This document shows, in pieces, positions 28,197 to 36,053 of a stretch of 64,000 bases of DNA. Each line of letters begins with the position of its first letter. Positions within the stretch are counted from its first letter, which is position 1. Below the pieces are notes generated by a model. That model ran no database searches. It worked only from the letters and a program-made list of their open reading frames with translations, and was not told the DNA's origin. The stretch is taken from contig NZ_JASCXN010000014.1 in the NCBI RefSeq assembly GCF_030010625.1, positions 1-64,000 on the forward strand, read 5' to 3'. The position numbers were made by a program, and so were the translations under genes. Source of the DNA: Streptomyces sp. CC208A. Its GTDB lineage: Bacteria > Actinomycetota > Actinomycetes > Streptomycetales > Streptomycetaceae.

Positions 28197-28248
28197 ACGA
28201 ACCGAGCTGAACGAACTGAGCTGAACGAACCGAGCTGAACGAACCGAG
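28193..28248. repeat. 14-bp tandem repeat across the marR stop
   Basis: Four copies of CTGAACGAACCGAG (the second has T for C at position 11) span 28193-28248. The first copy includes the MarR stop codon TGA (28194-28196). The repeat is followed at once by AAGGAGG, the ribosome site of the MFS gene. Confidence 0.92.
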
Positions 28249-28268
28249 CGCCAAGGAGGCGACGCACT

Positions 28269-29618
28269 TTGAGCACGGGACCCGGAGCAGACTCCGCACC
28301 CGTCCATCATCGACCCACCACCGAAACCCGTGAGCGCGGAGGAACCTTCTCCTCGCTCTCGATCCGGAACTACCGGCTCTTCTTCACCGGAGCGATCGTC
28401 TCCAACACCGGTACGTGGATGGCCCGGATCACCCAGGACTGGCTGGTCCTGAGCCTCACCGGCTCGGCCGCCGCCGTCGGCGTCACGACCGCCCTGCAGT
28501 TCCTGCCGATGCTCCTCTTCGGCCTGTACGGCGGGGTCATCGCCGACCGCTACCCGAAGCGGCGCCTGCTGCTCGCCAGCCAGGCCGCGCTCGGCCTGTG
28601 CGGGCTCGCGCTCGCCGTACTCACCCTCTCCGGACACGTCCAGGTCTGGCACGTCTACCTGATCGCCTTCCTCCTCGGCATGGTCACCGTGGTCGACAAC
28701 CCGGCCCGGCAGTCCTTCGTCTCCGAGCTGGTCGGCCCCGACCGGCTCCGCAACGCGGTCTCGCTCAACTCGGCGAACTTCCAGTCCGCCCGGCTCGTCG
28801 GCCCCGCCGTCGCCGGCGTGCTGATCGCCGGGGTCGGCAGCGGCTGGGCCTTCCTCGTCAACGGCCTCTCCTTCCTCGCCCCGCTGACCGCCCTGTGGCT
28901 GATGCGCCCCGCCGAGCTCCACAAGGTGGAGCGCGCCCCGCGCGGCAAGGGCCAGCTGAGGGAGGGCCTCCGGTACGTGGCGGGCCGCCCGGACCTGATC
29001 TGGCCGATCGTCCTCGTCGGCTTCATCGGCACCTTCGGGTTCAACTTCCCGATCTGGCTGACCGCCTTCTCCGACGAGGTCTTCCACGTCGGCGCCGGCA
29101 CGTACGGCTTCCTCAACACCCTGATGGCGGCCGGTTCCCTCGCGGGCGCCCTGCTCGCCGCCCGCCGCGGCTCGACCCGGCTGCGGATGCTGGTGACCGC
29201 CGCGGGCGTCTTCGGCGTCCTGGAGGTCATGGCGGCGCTTTCGCCCGCGTTCTGGCTGTTCGCGCTGCTGCTCGTCCCCATCGGCATGGTCGGCCTCACG
29301 GTGAACATCACCGCGAACTCGGCCGTCCAGATGGCGACGGATCCGGCCATGCGGGGCCGGGTGATGAGCCTCTACATGATGGTCTTCGCGGGCGGTACGC
29401 CGATCGGCGCGCCGCTGCTCGGCTGGGTCACCGACACGTACGGCCCCCGCGTCGGCTTCGCCACCGGCGGCCTCGTCTCGCTCGCCGCGGCGGCCGTCGT
29501 GGGCCTCGTCCTGGCCCGCATCGGCAACCTGCGCCTGGCGCTGGCCTGGCGCCACGGCCACCCGTCCGTACGCTTTGTCCCGCGCGCCGCGCGGGAGCGC
29601 CTGGCGGCGGCGGCCTGA
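28269..29618 (+). CDS. MFS exporter in the MarR operon
   Basis: A 449-residue major facilitator protein of the DHA3-like group (NYRLFFTGAIVSNTGTWMA at the N-terminus, VIADRYPKRRLLLASQAALG as the loop 2-3 motif). About 12 segments. The start is TTG with AAGGAGG 9 nt upstream. Substrate unknown; control by MarR suggests export of a toxic or antibiotic compound. A hairpin terminator follows at 29627-29654. Confidence 0.88.
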   Translation: MSTGPGADSAPVHHRPTTETRERGGTFSSLSIRNYRLFFTGAIVSNTGTWMARITQDWLVLSLTGSAAAVGVTTALQFLPMLLFGLYGGVIADRYPKRRLLLASQAALGLCGLALAVLTLSGHVQVWHVYLIAFLLGMVTVVDNPARQSFVSELVGPDRLRNAVSLNSANFQSARLVGPAVAGVLIAGVGSGWAFLVNGLSFLAPLTALWLMRPAELHKVERAPRGKGQLREGLRYVAGRPDLIWPIVLVGFIGTFGFNFPIWLTAFSDEVFHVGAGTYGFLNTLMAAGSLAGALLAARRGSTRLRMLVTAAGVFGVLEVMAALSPAFWLFALLLVPIGMVGLTVNITANSAVQMATDPAMRGRVMSLYMMVFAGGTPIGAPLLGWVTDTYGPRVGFATGGLVSLAAAAVVGLVLARIGNLRLALAWRHGHPSVRFVPRAARERLAAAA

Positions 29619-29626
29619 GCACGGCA

Positions 29627-29654
29627 GGGGCGGGGATCCACGGACCCCCGCCCC
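29627..29654 (+). terminator. Intrinsic terminator of the MarR-MFS operon
   Basis: GGGGCGGGG (29627-29635) and CCCCGCCCC (29646-29654) form a 9-bp stem with a 10-nt loop, starting 9 nt after the MFS stop. Confidence 0.65.
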
Positions 29655-29763
29655 CTCCCGCCCCTCCCGTCTCCCCGCTGTCCTGATTCATGCGATCGGA
29701 CACGAAGGTGTGGAGATCCTGTGTATGTTGAGCCGTCAATCACAGGCACCACCAGGGGGTCCC

Positions 29764-30267
29764 TTGCGTATGCGCTCCGCCCGTCCCGTCATAGCCGCCG
29801 CCCTCGCCACCGGCGCGCTGACCGTCCTCGTCGCCACGCCGGCCCAGGCCGCCGAGTACTCCTCGGCCCTGAAGATCGCCGGCGTCCAGTACGACGCCCC
29901 GGGCCGGGACAACAACAGCTGCACGACCGGCAACACCAAGGCCGAGTACGTGACCATCAAGAACTTCTCGCGGACGGCGAAGGTGAACCTCAAGGGCTAC
30001 GTCGTCAAGGACGCGGCCGGCAACAGCTACACCTTCCGGATCAACCACTACCTGGAGCCCGGCGACCACGTGAAGCTGCGCGGCGGCAAGGGCACCGAGT
30101 CCGACGCGAACAACGTCGCCTACCGCCAGAACTGCAACTTCATCTGGAACAACGACAAGGACACGATCAAGCTGATCAAGCCCGGCGGCGCCGCCGCGGA
30201 CACGCACTCCTACACCAAGAGCGCGAACGACCGCGACGGCAACGGCTACATCACCTTCCACAGCTGA
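29764..30267 (+). CDS. Secreted lamin-tail-domain protein
   Basis: A 167-residue secreted protein. Signal peptide RPVIAAALATGALTVLVATP ending in AQA-A; mature part of about 135 residues is a lamin-tail-like beta fold (EYVTIKNFSRTAKVNLKGYV, VVKDAAGNSYTF, GDHVKLRGGKGT, WNNDKDTIKLI). Two cysteines, in NNSCTTG and QNCNFIW, probably form a disulfide. AGGGGG precedes the TTG at 29764 by 4 nt; the in-frame ATG at 29770 is the alternative. Lamin-tail proteins in Streptomyces are extracellular and of unclear function. Confidence 0.82.
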   Translation: MRMRSARPVIAAALATGALTVLVATPAQAAEYSSALKIAGVQYDAPGRDNNSCTTGNTKAEYVTIKNFSRTAKVNLKGYVVKDAAGNSYTFRINHYLEPGDHVKLRGGKGTESDANNVAYRQNCNFIWNNDKDTIKLIKPGGAAADTHSYTKSANDRDGNGYITFHS

Positions 30268-30295
30268 TCCCACCGCCGAGCCGCCCCGCCCCGCC

Positions 30296-30808
30296 TCAGA
30301 CCCGCATCTCCAGGACCCGCCCCGGCCACTCACCCACCGTGAACGCGTCGGTACGGGTGAACCCCTGCCGCTCGTAGTAGGAGACGAGCCGCCCCTCACC
30401 GCCCGCGAAGCAGTCCACGCGGAGCAGCGAGACGCCCTCGCGCCGGGTCTCCTCCGCGGCGTGGGCGAGCAGGGCCGCCCCGACCCCGAGGCCGTGGAAG
30501 CGTCCGTCGGTGGCGAGGTAGCGCACGTACCGCTCCGGCTCGTCCGCGGGCGGTACGTACGCACCGGGGTGCGGGGTCAGCGTGAGGGTGCCGGCCGGGA
30601 CGCCGCCCACCTCCGCGATCCACGGGCTGCCCTCGACCGTCAGCCGCTCGACCAGATCCACCGTCCTCGGCCGCGAGGTGAACGGCTCGGTCCCCCACTG
30701 GGCGGTGATCCCTTTCCCGTTGAGCCAGACCACGGCACTGTCGAAGATCGCGAGCATGGCCGGCACGTCCGCCGGCCCGCCCCTCCTGATGATGATCGAG
30801 TCGTCCAT
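30296..30808 (-). CDS. GNAT N-acetyltransferase
   Basis: A 170-residue acetyltransferase: motif A VRYLATDGRFHGLGVGAALL (acetyl-CoA loop HGLGVG) and motif B SYYERQGFTRTD. Divergent from the phosphodiesterase gene with a 34-nt gap. TAGCGT is 7 nt before the ATG, so the mRNA may be leaderless. Substrate unknown. Confidence 0.87.
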   Translation of the reverse strand: MDDSIIIRRGGPADVPAMLAIFDSAVVWLNGKGITAQWGTEPFTSRPRTVDLVERLTVEGSPWIAEVGGVPAGTLTLTPHPGAYVPPADEPERYVRYLATDGRFHGLGVGAALLAHAAEETRREGVSLLRVDCFAGGEGRLVSYYERQGFTRTDAFTVGEWPGRVLEMRV

Positions 30809-30842
30809 CCGGCCGACGCTACCCGGTGCCAGACTGGCGGTC

Positions 30843-31415
30843 ATGAGGCTTTTCGCGGCCGTCCTGCCACCCGCCCCCGCCCTCGCCGAGCTGGGCGCCG
30901 TCGTCGACGAGCTCCACGCCCTCCCCGGGGCCGACGCCCTGCGCTGGACCTCCCGCCCCGGCTGGCACTTCACGCTCGCCTTCATGGGCGAGGTCGACGA
31001 GGAACTGATCCCCGACCTCCAGGCCCGCCTGGCCCGCGCCGCCCACCGCACCCCGCCCTTCGGCCTCCGCCTGCACGGCGGCGGACGCTTCGGCCGCCGC
31101 GCCCTGTGGACCGGCGCCGCCGGCGACCTCGACACCCTCCGCCTCCTCGCCGAACGCGCCGACGCCGCGGCCCGCCGCGCCGGCATCCCCATGGAGGAGC
31201 ACCGCCGCTACCAGGCCCACCTGACCATCGCCCGAGCCCGCGGCGAAGGCACCCCCCTGACCCCCTTCCTCGCCCCCCTGGCCACCTTCGAAGGCACCCG
31301 CTGGCAGGTAGGCGAGCTGTCCCTGGTCCGCTCGAACCTGCCGACGAGCGGCCTGCCGGGCGAGCAGCCCCGCTACGAGACGGTCGCGGCCTGGCCCCTG
31401 GAGGGCGCAGGTTAA
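30843..31415 (+). CDS. thpR: RNA 2',3'-cyclic phosphodiesterase
   Basis: A 190-residue LigT/ThpR protein of the 2H phosphoesterase family, which opens RNA 2',3'-cyclic phosphates. The two catalytic HxTx motifs are HFTLAF (about residue 42) and HLTIAR (about residue 127). The start MRLFAAVLPP is typical. CAGACT lies 7 nt before the ATG. The two divergent start codons are only 34 nt apart, so the promoters of this gene and the acetyltransferase overlap. Confidence 0.9.
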   Translation: MRLFAAVLPPAPALAELGAVVDELHALPGADALRWTSRPGWHFTLAFMGEVDEELIPDLQARLARAAHRTPPFGLRLHGGGRFGRRALWTGAAGDLDTLRLLAERADAAARRAGIPMEEHRRYQAHLTIARARGEGTPLTPFLAPLATFEGTRWQVGELSLVRSNLPTSGLPGEQPRYETVAAWPLEGAG

Positions 31416-31424
31416 CCTCGAAGG

Positions 31425-31514
31425 GTGGACCCGAAGACTCGTAACCAGATCATGGCCGGCGTGCTCGTACTGATGTTCGCGATCATCGCGGTGGCCTCGG
31501 TGGTCGGGCAGTAG
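31425..31514 (+). CDS. 29-residue single-pass membrane protein
   Basis: GTG-initiated ORF of 29 codons. The first nine residues are polar (VDPKTRNQI), followed by MAGVLVLMFAIIAVASVVG, one transmembrane helix. TAACCT ends 6 nt upstream (inside palindrome GGTTAACC, 31410-31417), so the mRNA is probably leaderless. It starts 9 nt after the phosphodiesterase stop. I recall similar tiny actinobacterial proteins starting DPKTRN but cannot confirm it. Too short to be found by most gene callers. Confidence 0.6.
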   Translation: MDPKTRNQIMAGVLVLMFAIIAVASVVGQ

Positions 31515-31544
31515 GAGCGCCGTACCGCCGCACTATCCCCTTGC

Positions 31545-31560
31545 TTCGAGCGCGCTCCAA
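31545..31560. promoter_or_regulatory. MerR-type dyad before aldo/keto reductase
   Basis: TTcGAGCGCGCTCcAA is a 16-bp dyad (GAGCG/CGCTC core) lying between TTGCTT (31541-31546) and TTGGCT (31565-31570), an 18-nt spacer. That geometry resembles promoters activated by MerR-family regulators, which are known for aldo/keto reductase genes. The regulator itself is not adjacent. Confidence 0.5.
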
Positions 31561-31578
31561 CGAGTTGGCTTGTGCTCC

Positions 31579-32568
31579 ATGAAGTACACGCAGCTCGGAC
31601 GCACCGGACTCAAGGTCAGCCGCCTCGTCCTCGGCACGATGAACTTCGGCCCGCAGACCGACGAGGCCACCAGTCACACGATCATGGACACGGCGCTCGA
31701 CGCCGGTCTGAACTTCTTCGACACGGCCAATGTGTATGGGTGGGGTGAGAACAAGGGCCGCACCGAGGAGATCATCGGCTCCTGGTTCGCGAAGGGCGAC
31801 GGCCGGCGCGACAAGACCGTCCTCGCCACCAAGGTGTACGGGAACATGGCCCCCGACGGCGAGACGTGGCCCAACCACGACAAGATCTCCGCCCTCAACA
31901 TCCGCCGCGCGGTGGACGCCAGCCTCAAGCGGCTCGGCACCGACTACATCGACCTGTACCAGTTCCACCACGTCGACCGGGCCACCCCCTTCGAGGAGGT
32001 CTGGCAGGCGATCGACGTCCTGATCCAGCAGGGCAAGATCCTCTACGCCGGCTCGTCCAACTTCCCCGGCTACAAGATCGCCCAGGCCAACGAGGCGGCC
32101 GCCCGTCGCGGCATGGTCGGCCTCGTCAGCGAGCAGTGCCTCTACAACCTCTACGAGCGCCGCGCCGAGATGGAGGTCATCCCGGCCGCGCAGGAGTACG
32201 GCCTCGGGGTCATCCCCTGGTCGCCGCTGCACGGCGGCCTCCTCGGCGGCGTCCTGAAGAAGGAGACCGAGGGGAAGCGCCGCACCGAGGGCCGCGCCGC
32301 GGAGACCCTCGCCGACCCGGCGAAGCGCGCGCAGTTCCAGGCGTACGAGGACCTCCTCGACAAGCACGGCCTCGCCCCCGGTGAGGTCGGCCTCGCCTGG
32401 CTCCTCACCCGTCCCGGCGTGACCGGCCCCATCGTCGGTCCCCGGACGCCCGAGCAGCTGGCGGGCGCCCTGCGCGCCCTCGACCTGGAGCTGTCGCCCG
32501 AGCTTCTGGCTGAACTGGACGAGATCTTCCCGGGTCCGGGGCCGTCGCCGGAGGCCTTCGCCTGGTGA
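31579..32568 (+). CDS. Aldo/keto reductase
   Basis: A 329-residue NADPH-dependent oxidoreductase of the YajO/Gpr type. The N-terminal MKYTQLGRTGLKVSRLVLGT, FFDTANVYGWGENKGRTEE (catalytic D and Y), KTVLATKVYGNM (K) and DLYQFHHVD (H) are all present, so the Asp-Tyr-Lys-His tetrad is complete. C-terminal GPIVGPRTPEQL binds the cofactor. The ATG at 31579 is preferred over an upstream TTG. A hairpin terminator follows. Confidence 0.92.
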   Translation: MKYTQLGRTGLKVSRLVLGTMNFGPQTDEATSHTIMDTALDAGLNFFDTANVYGWGENKGRTEEIIGSWFAKGDGRRDKTVLATKVYGNMAPDGETWPNHDKISALNIRRAVDASLKRLGTDYIDLYQFHHVDRATPFEEVWQAIDVLIQQGKILYAGSSNFPGYKIAQANEAAARRGMVGLVSEQCLYNLYERRAEMEVIPAAQEYGLGVIPWSPLHGGLLGGVLKKETEGKRRTEGRAAETLADPAKRAQFQAYEDLLDKHGLAPGEVGLAWLLTRPGVTGPIVGPRTPEQLAGALRALDLELSPELLAELDEIFPGPGPSPEAFAW

Positions 32569-32584
32569 GCTCGGCGTGAAGGTC

Positions 32585-32612
32585 GGCCGCCGTCCTTTGC
32601 CGGGCGGCGGCC
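32585..32612. terminator. Hairpin between convergent genes
   Basis: GGCCGCCG (32585-32592) and CGGCGGCC (32605-32612) form an 8-bp stem with a 12-nt loop between the convergent aldo/keto reductase and Uma2 genes. Confidence 0.55.
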
Positions 32613-32618
32613 CGCGGC

Positions 32619-33206
32619 TCACTCGTGGGGGAACTCGGCGGTGCCGAGCGCGAGTCCGACGGGTGTCGCGGTGAGATCCACAGGGTGCCCGAAGGGGGTT
32701 CGCTCCTCGACGGTGTACGTCTCGGCCTTGGGGACCGTGTGGAGGACGCACTTACGGGTGTACGGGTCGACGACGAGGTACACGGGCACTCCGGCGGCCG
32801 CGTACGCGGCCTTCTTCGGACCGTAGTCGTTCATCGCGGTGGCGCGGGAGACGACCTCGACGACGAACACGACGTCCTGACAGCGCCACCGTCCTCTGTC
32901 GTTCTTCTCGGCGTGCTCCGCGAGAAGCGTCACGTCGCTGGCGAAGCCGTTGAGGTGGCCGGGGTAGTCGATCCGGACATCCGACTTGAGCCGGCCGCGC
33001 GGATACTTCGAGCGCAGTTGCTCGAAGACGTCCGCGATGATGTCCCAATGGTTGTCCCGCTGCGGCGCCATGAAGACGGCCCCCTCGACGATCTCGGCCT
33101 TGTACCCCTCGGGGACGGGCATGCGCTCCAAGGCCTCGAACAGCTCGTCCAAGGTCAACTCGCCTTTGGTCTCGGCCATCTCGATCCTGTCGTCCACGGC
33201 GGTCAA
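32619..33206 (-). CDS. Uma2-family nuclease-like protein
   Basis: A 195-residue protein of the Uma2/DUF820 restriction-endonuclease-like fold. The metal-binding pattern is visible as SDVTLLAEH, FVVEVVSRATAMND and KKAAYAAAGVPVYLVVDP. Streptomyces genomes have many such genes without an assigned substrate. The TTG at 33206 opens the frame; the ATG at 33179 (MAETKGEL) is a reasonable alternative start. It is convergent with the aldo/keto reductase. Confidence 0.85.
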   Translation of the reverse strand: MTAVDDRIEMAETKGELTLDELFEALERMPVPEGYKAEIVEGAVFMAPQRDNHWDIIADVFEQLRSKYPRGRLKSDVRIDYPGHLNGFASDVTLLAEHAEKNDRGRWRCQDVVFVVEVVSRATAMNDYGPKKAAYAAAGVPVYLVVDPYTRKCVLHTVPKAETYTVEERTPFGHPVDLTATPVGLALGTAEFPHE

Positions 33207-33334
33207 CGTGGCGCTCCTCCCCGGCCGTCGCTCGACGGGTGACGGCCGCGCGTCTCAACGATACGTACAGCCACTTCGACACGCCCGGTGGCGACAACTC
33301 GCCATCGGGTTGGGGTGTCTCACGTTGGGGTGTC

Positions 33335-33928
33335 TCACGCCCCGCCGAGCCAGCTCGTGGCGTCGAGGCGGAACGCCGTCTCCTCGGGGACGACGTTCCG
33401 CAGGTCCGCCTCCAGGGCGCGGACCCGGTCCGCGCCGAGGACGGCGCTCCACTCCGCCCGCAGCTCGTCGAAGACGGCGGCGGAGCGGGCCAGGGCCTCG
33501 CGGCCGTGCGGGGTGAGGTGGACGAGTTTGCGGCGCGCGTCGGCGGGGTCGTCGGCGCGCGCCGCGTATCCGAGGGCGAGGAGCCGGTCGACGGTCTTGC
33601 CGGCGGCCTGCTTGGAGACTCCGAGCCGCCGCCCGATCTCGCTGGCGGTGGCTCCCCGGGGGCCGATCGCCTGCATGGCGAAGCCGTGGGCGGGCCGGAG
33701 GTCCGGGTGGCCCTCGGCGGCGAGCCGGGTGTGCAGCCGGTCGATGAGTGTGCGGAAGCCGCCGAAGAGCAGCAGGGGCAGTACAAAACCGGGGGAGTCG
33801 GGGGCGGCGGGGGGTTCCCCGAGCCCGGCGGGCTCGGTGGGCTGAGGAATTCCCTTGGGAATCCCCTTGCCTGAATCGACAACCTGGTTTACGTTTTCTC
33901 CCGCAATATGGTCAACCATGTTGTCCAT
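33335..33928 (-). CDS. MarR-family regulator with long N-terminus
   Basis: A winged-helix regulator of 197 residues; the DNA-binding region is ATASEIGRRLGVSKQAAGKT with wing AARADDPADARRKLVHLTPHG. The N-terminal 45 residues are Pro/Gly rich and unusual for the family. Divergent from the AhpD-like gene, with a 21-bp operator ending at its own start codon, so it very probably represses both genes. Confidence 0.87.
   Translation of the reverse strand: MDNMVDHIAGENVNQVVDSGKGIPKGIPQPTEPAGLGEPPAAPDSPGFVLPLLLFGGFRTLIDRLHTRLAAEGHPDLRPAHGFAMQAIGPRGATASEIGRRLGVSKQAAGKTVDRLLALGYAARADDPADARRKLVHLTPHGREALARSAAVFDELRAEWSAVLGADRVRALEADLRNVVPEETAFRLDATSWLGGA
33908..33928. promoter_or_regulatory. MarR operator between divergent genes
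   Basis: ATGGTCAAC (33908-33916) - CAT - GTTGTCCAT (33920-33928): inverted arms of 9 bp matching at 8 positions. The right end coincides with the MarR start codon and the left end is about 40 nt before the start of the AhpD-like gene, so one bound dimer could cover both promoters. Confidence 0.65.
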
Positions 33929-33948
33929 TCTAATGAGGGGGAACCGCC

Positions 33949-34368
33949 TTGCCGCACGCCACCCTGGACACCCGCACCGCCGACGCCGTCGCCCGCCTCA
34001 AGGCCCAGGCCCCACAGGTCCTCGACGCCTTTCTCACCCTCTCCGGGATCTTCGAGTCCACCAGCCTGGACCCGCACTCCCGCGAGACCGTGATCCTCGC
34101 CGTCGCCGCCCGCAGCCAGTGCCACCTCTGCACCGACATGCACGAGGCGAAGCTCGCCGCGCTCGGCCCCGCGCCCTCGCCCGAACGCCTCGACGCCGTG
34201 CGGAAGTTCACCCTTCAGGTGCTCGCCTCCTCGGGTGCGGTGACGGACGCCGAACTGGCCGCCTTCGAAGCCGCCGGCTTCACCCGGCAGAACGCCCTGG
34301 AGGTCGTCCTCGGCATCGGCGCGTACACCCTCTCCACCTTCGCCAACCGCCTCACCCGGGCGGCCTGA
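33949..34368 (+). CDS. Carboxymuconolactone decarboxylase/AhpD-like protein
   Basis: A 139-residue all-helical AhpD-like protein. SQCHLCTDMHEAKL holds the CxxC pair with the downstream histidine used for peroxide-linked disulfide exchange. The start is TTG with GAGGGGGA upstream. Divergent from the MarR gene that probably controls it; an oxidative or electrophile response is the likely context. Confidence 0.87.
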   Translation: MPHATLDTRTADAVARLKAQAPQVLDAFLTLSGIFESTSLDPHSRETVILAVAARSQCHLCTDMHEAKLAALGPAPSPERLDAVRKFTLQVLASSGAVTDAELAAFEAAGFTRQNALEVVLGIGAYTLSTFANRLTRAA

Positions 34369-34388
34369 GGGAGCGCCGGCACAGCCCC

Positions 34389-35069
34389 TCAGGGGCGGTA
34401 CGGGCCGCCGACCGCCCACGCCTGGTGCAGCGCGTCGGCGAAGGCGGCGGCCAGTTTGTGCTCGCCGCCGGGGCTGGGGTGGGTGCCGTCGTACGTGTCC
34501 GTCCGGAGGTCGTACGAGTCCGGGACCGACGCCAGGAGGAGGGGGGAGGCCGGCGAGTCGAGGTCCGCGACCGCCTTCGCCAGGAGCTCGTTGAAGCGGG
34601 CGCACTCGGCGGCGAAGGCGGGGTCATAGCCGGCCCGGACGTTCGGGATCACCGGGAGGAGGACCATCCGCACGCGGGGGTTGGCGGCGCGGGCGGCGGT
34701 CACGAACGCGCGGACGTTCTCCTCCGTCTGGTCGCTGTTCGTGTAGAAGCCCAGGTCGATCAGGCCGAGCGAGACGAGGAGGACGCCGGCGCGGGTCGCG
34801 GCGACCGTGTCGCCGATCACCGGCGCCATGTGCAGCCACCCCTCGCCCCATCCGGCGAGGTGCCGCCGGGCGGCGGGCGGGAACGCCGGGTCGGCGTACC
34901 CCTGCGGGTCGGCCGGGTCGCCCTCGGGGACGTACAGGCCGTCGCGGGGGCCGACGATCTCGTACCCGCCCGGCAGCACTGCCTCCAGGTGCCGCCACAT
35001 GCGGTACCGCCAGGTCCAGTCGCCGGCGCGTCCGATGGTCATGCTGTCGCCGACGAACAGAAAACGCAT
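34389..35069 (-). CDS. SGNH/GDSL hydrolase
   Basis: A 226-residue esterase-like protein. Block I is FVGDSMTIG (nucleophile Ser), the oxyanion Asn/Gly region is LLVSLGLIDLGFY, and block V is DGTHPSPGG (Asp and His). There is no signal peptide, so it is cytoplasmic. An ATG at 35069 with GATGAT 6 nt upstream suggests a leaderless transcript; an upstream in-frame start would add residues that do not fit. Substrate unknown. Confidence 0.85.
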   Translation of the reverse strand: MRFLFVGDSMTIGRAGDWTWRYRMWRHLEAVLPGGYEIVGPRDGLYVPEGDPADPQGYADPAFPPAARRHLAGWGEGWLHMAPVIGDTVAATRAGVLLVSLGLIDLGFYTNSDQTEENVRAFVTAARAANPRVRMVLLPVIPNVRAGYDPAFAAECARFNELLAKAVADLDSPASPLLLASVPDSYDLRTDTYDGTHPSPGGEHKLAAAFADALHQAWAVGGPYRP

Positions 35070-35129
35070 GGTCACATCATCAGGGAGGGCGGGGGCCAGC
35101 TGCGACGTGACCCCCGCCACGGCTGTCCC

Positions 35130-35987
35130 TCAGCGCAGGAAGTCCGCGACCGTCCCCGCGAACCACTCCGCGTCGTCGTGCCAGGGGAAGTGGCCGCCGC
35201 CCTTCAGGACCTCCAGGCGGGCCCGCGGGAAGAGGCCCGCGTACGCGGCGGCCGTCGGCGGCGGCGTGTTCGCGTCGCCCTCGCCCGCGACGACGAGCAC
35301 CGGGCCGGGGAAGGCGGCGAGCGCGGCGCGGGTCGCCGGAGGGTCGAAGGCGCCCTCGGCCGCGTACCCGGCGGCGGCCTCCCCGTTCCGCTCCCGCTGC
35401 GAGGCCGCGTGCCGCTCGCGGGCCGCCTCGTCCCACGTGCCGTGGAAGAACGGCGCCACCTTCCCGAAGGACTCCGCCGTGCCGCGCCCCGCCGTCACCT
35501 CCTCAAGGGCCGCGTACGCCTCCGCGAACCACGGCTCGCCCGCCCGCAGCCGCGCCGCCGCCAGCCGCTCCTCCGGCGCCGTGTCGAGCCCGACGGCGGC
35601 GGTGCCGGGGGTCACGAGCACCAGCCGCCGCACCCGCTCCGGGTGCCGGGCCGCGTACAGGACGGCCAGGTTCGCGCCCGCCGAGTGGCCGAGCAGGTCG
35701 ACGGCCGCCGCGCCCGTGTCCGTACGGAGCGCCTCGACGTCGCCGACGAGCCGGTCGCAGCGGTACGAGCCCGGCCGGTCGGCGGGCACGCCGGAGGCGC
35801 CGCTGCCGCGCAGGTCGAGGCGGACGAAGGGGTGCCGGGCGGCGAGCCCGCCGAGGTCCCCGAGGTACCGGGAGTCCTGGAACGGGCCGCCGGGCAGGCA
35901 GACCAGGGGAGTGCCGTCCGTCTCCGTGGCCGCTCCCTCCCGGTGTCGTACGAGAGACGTGCCGTCGTCCGCGGGAAAGGTGATCAT
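35130..35987 (-). CDS. Alpha/beta hydrolase
   Basis: A 285-residue alpha/beta hydrolase resembling proline iminopeptidases. The nucleophile elbow is GHSAG, the oxyanion region is VCLPGGPFQDSRYL, the acid is D in VVAGEGDANTP, and the histidine is in GGGHFPWHDD. CAGGGT lies 6 nt before the ATG. It is divergent from the gene at 36054 (66-nt gap), which has the same spacing to its own hexamer. Confidence 0.87.
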   Translation of the reverse strand: MITFPADDGTSLVRHREGAATETDGTPLVCLPGGPFQDSRYLGDLGGLAARHPFVRLDLRGSGASGVPADRPGSYRCDRLVGDVEALRTDTGAAAVDLLGHSAGANLAVLYAARHPERVRRLVLVTPGTAAVGLDTAPEERLAAARLRAGEPWFAEAYAALEEVTAGRGTAESFGKVAPFFHGTWDEAARERHAASQRERNGEAAAGYAAEGAFDPPATRAALAAFPGPVLVVAGEGDANTPPPTAAAYAGLFPRARLEVLKGGGHFPWHDDAEWFAGTVADFLR

Positions 35988-36053
35988 CGTCGCACCCTGA
36001 CACCCGGCCCCCGCCGGGTCAACAGCTGTACGGCTCCGTGGCAGGCTGGGGCC

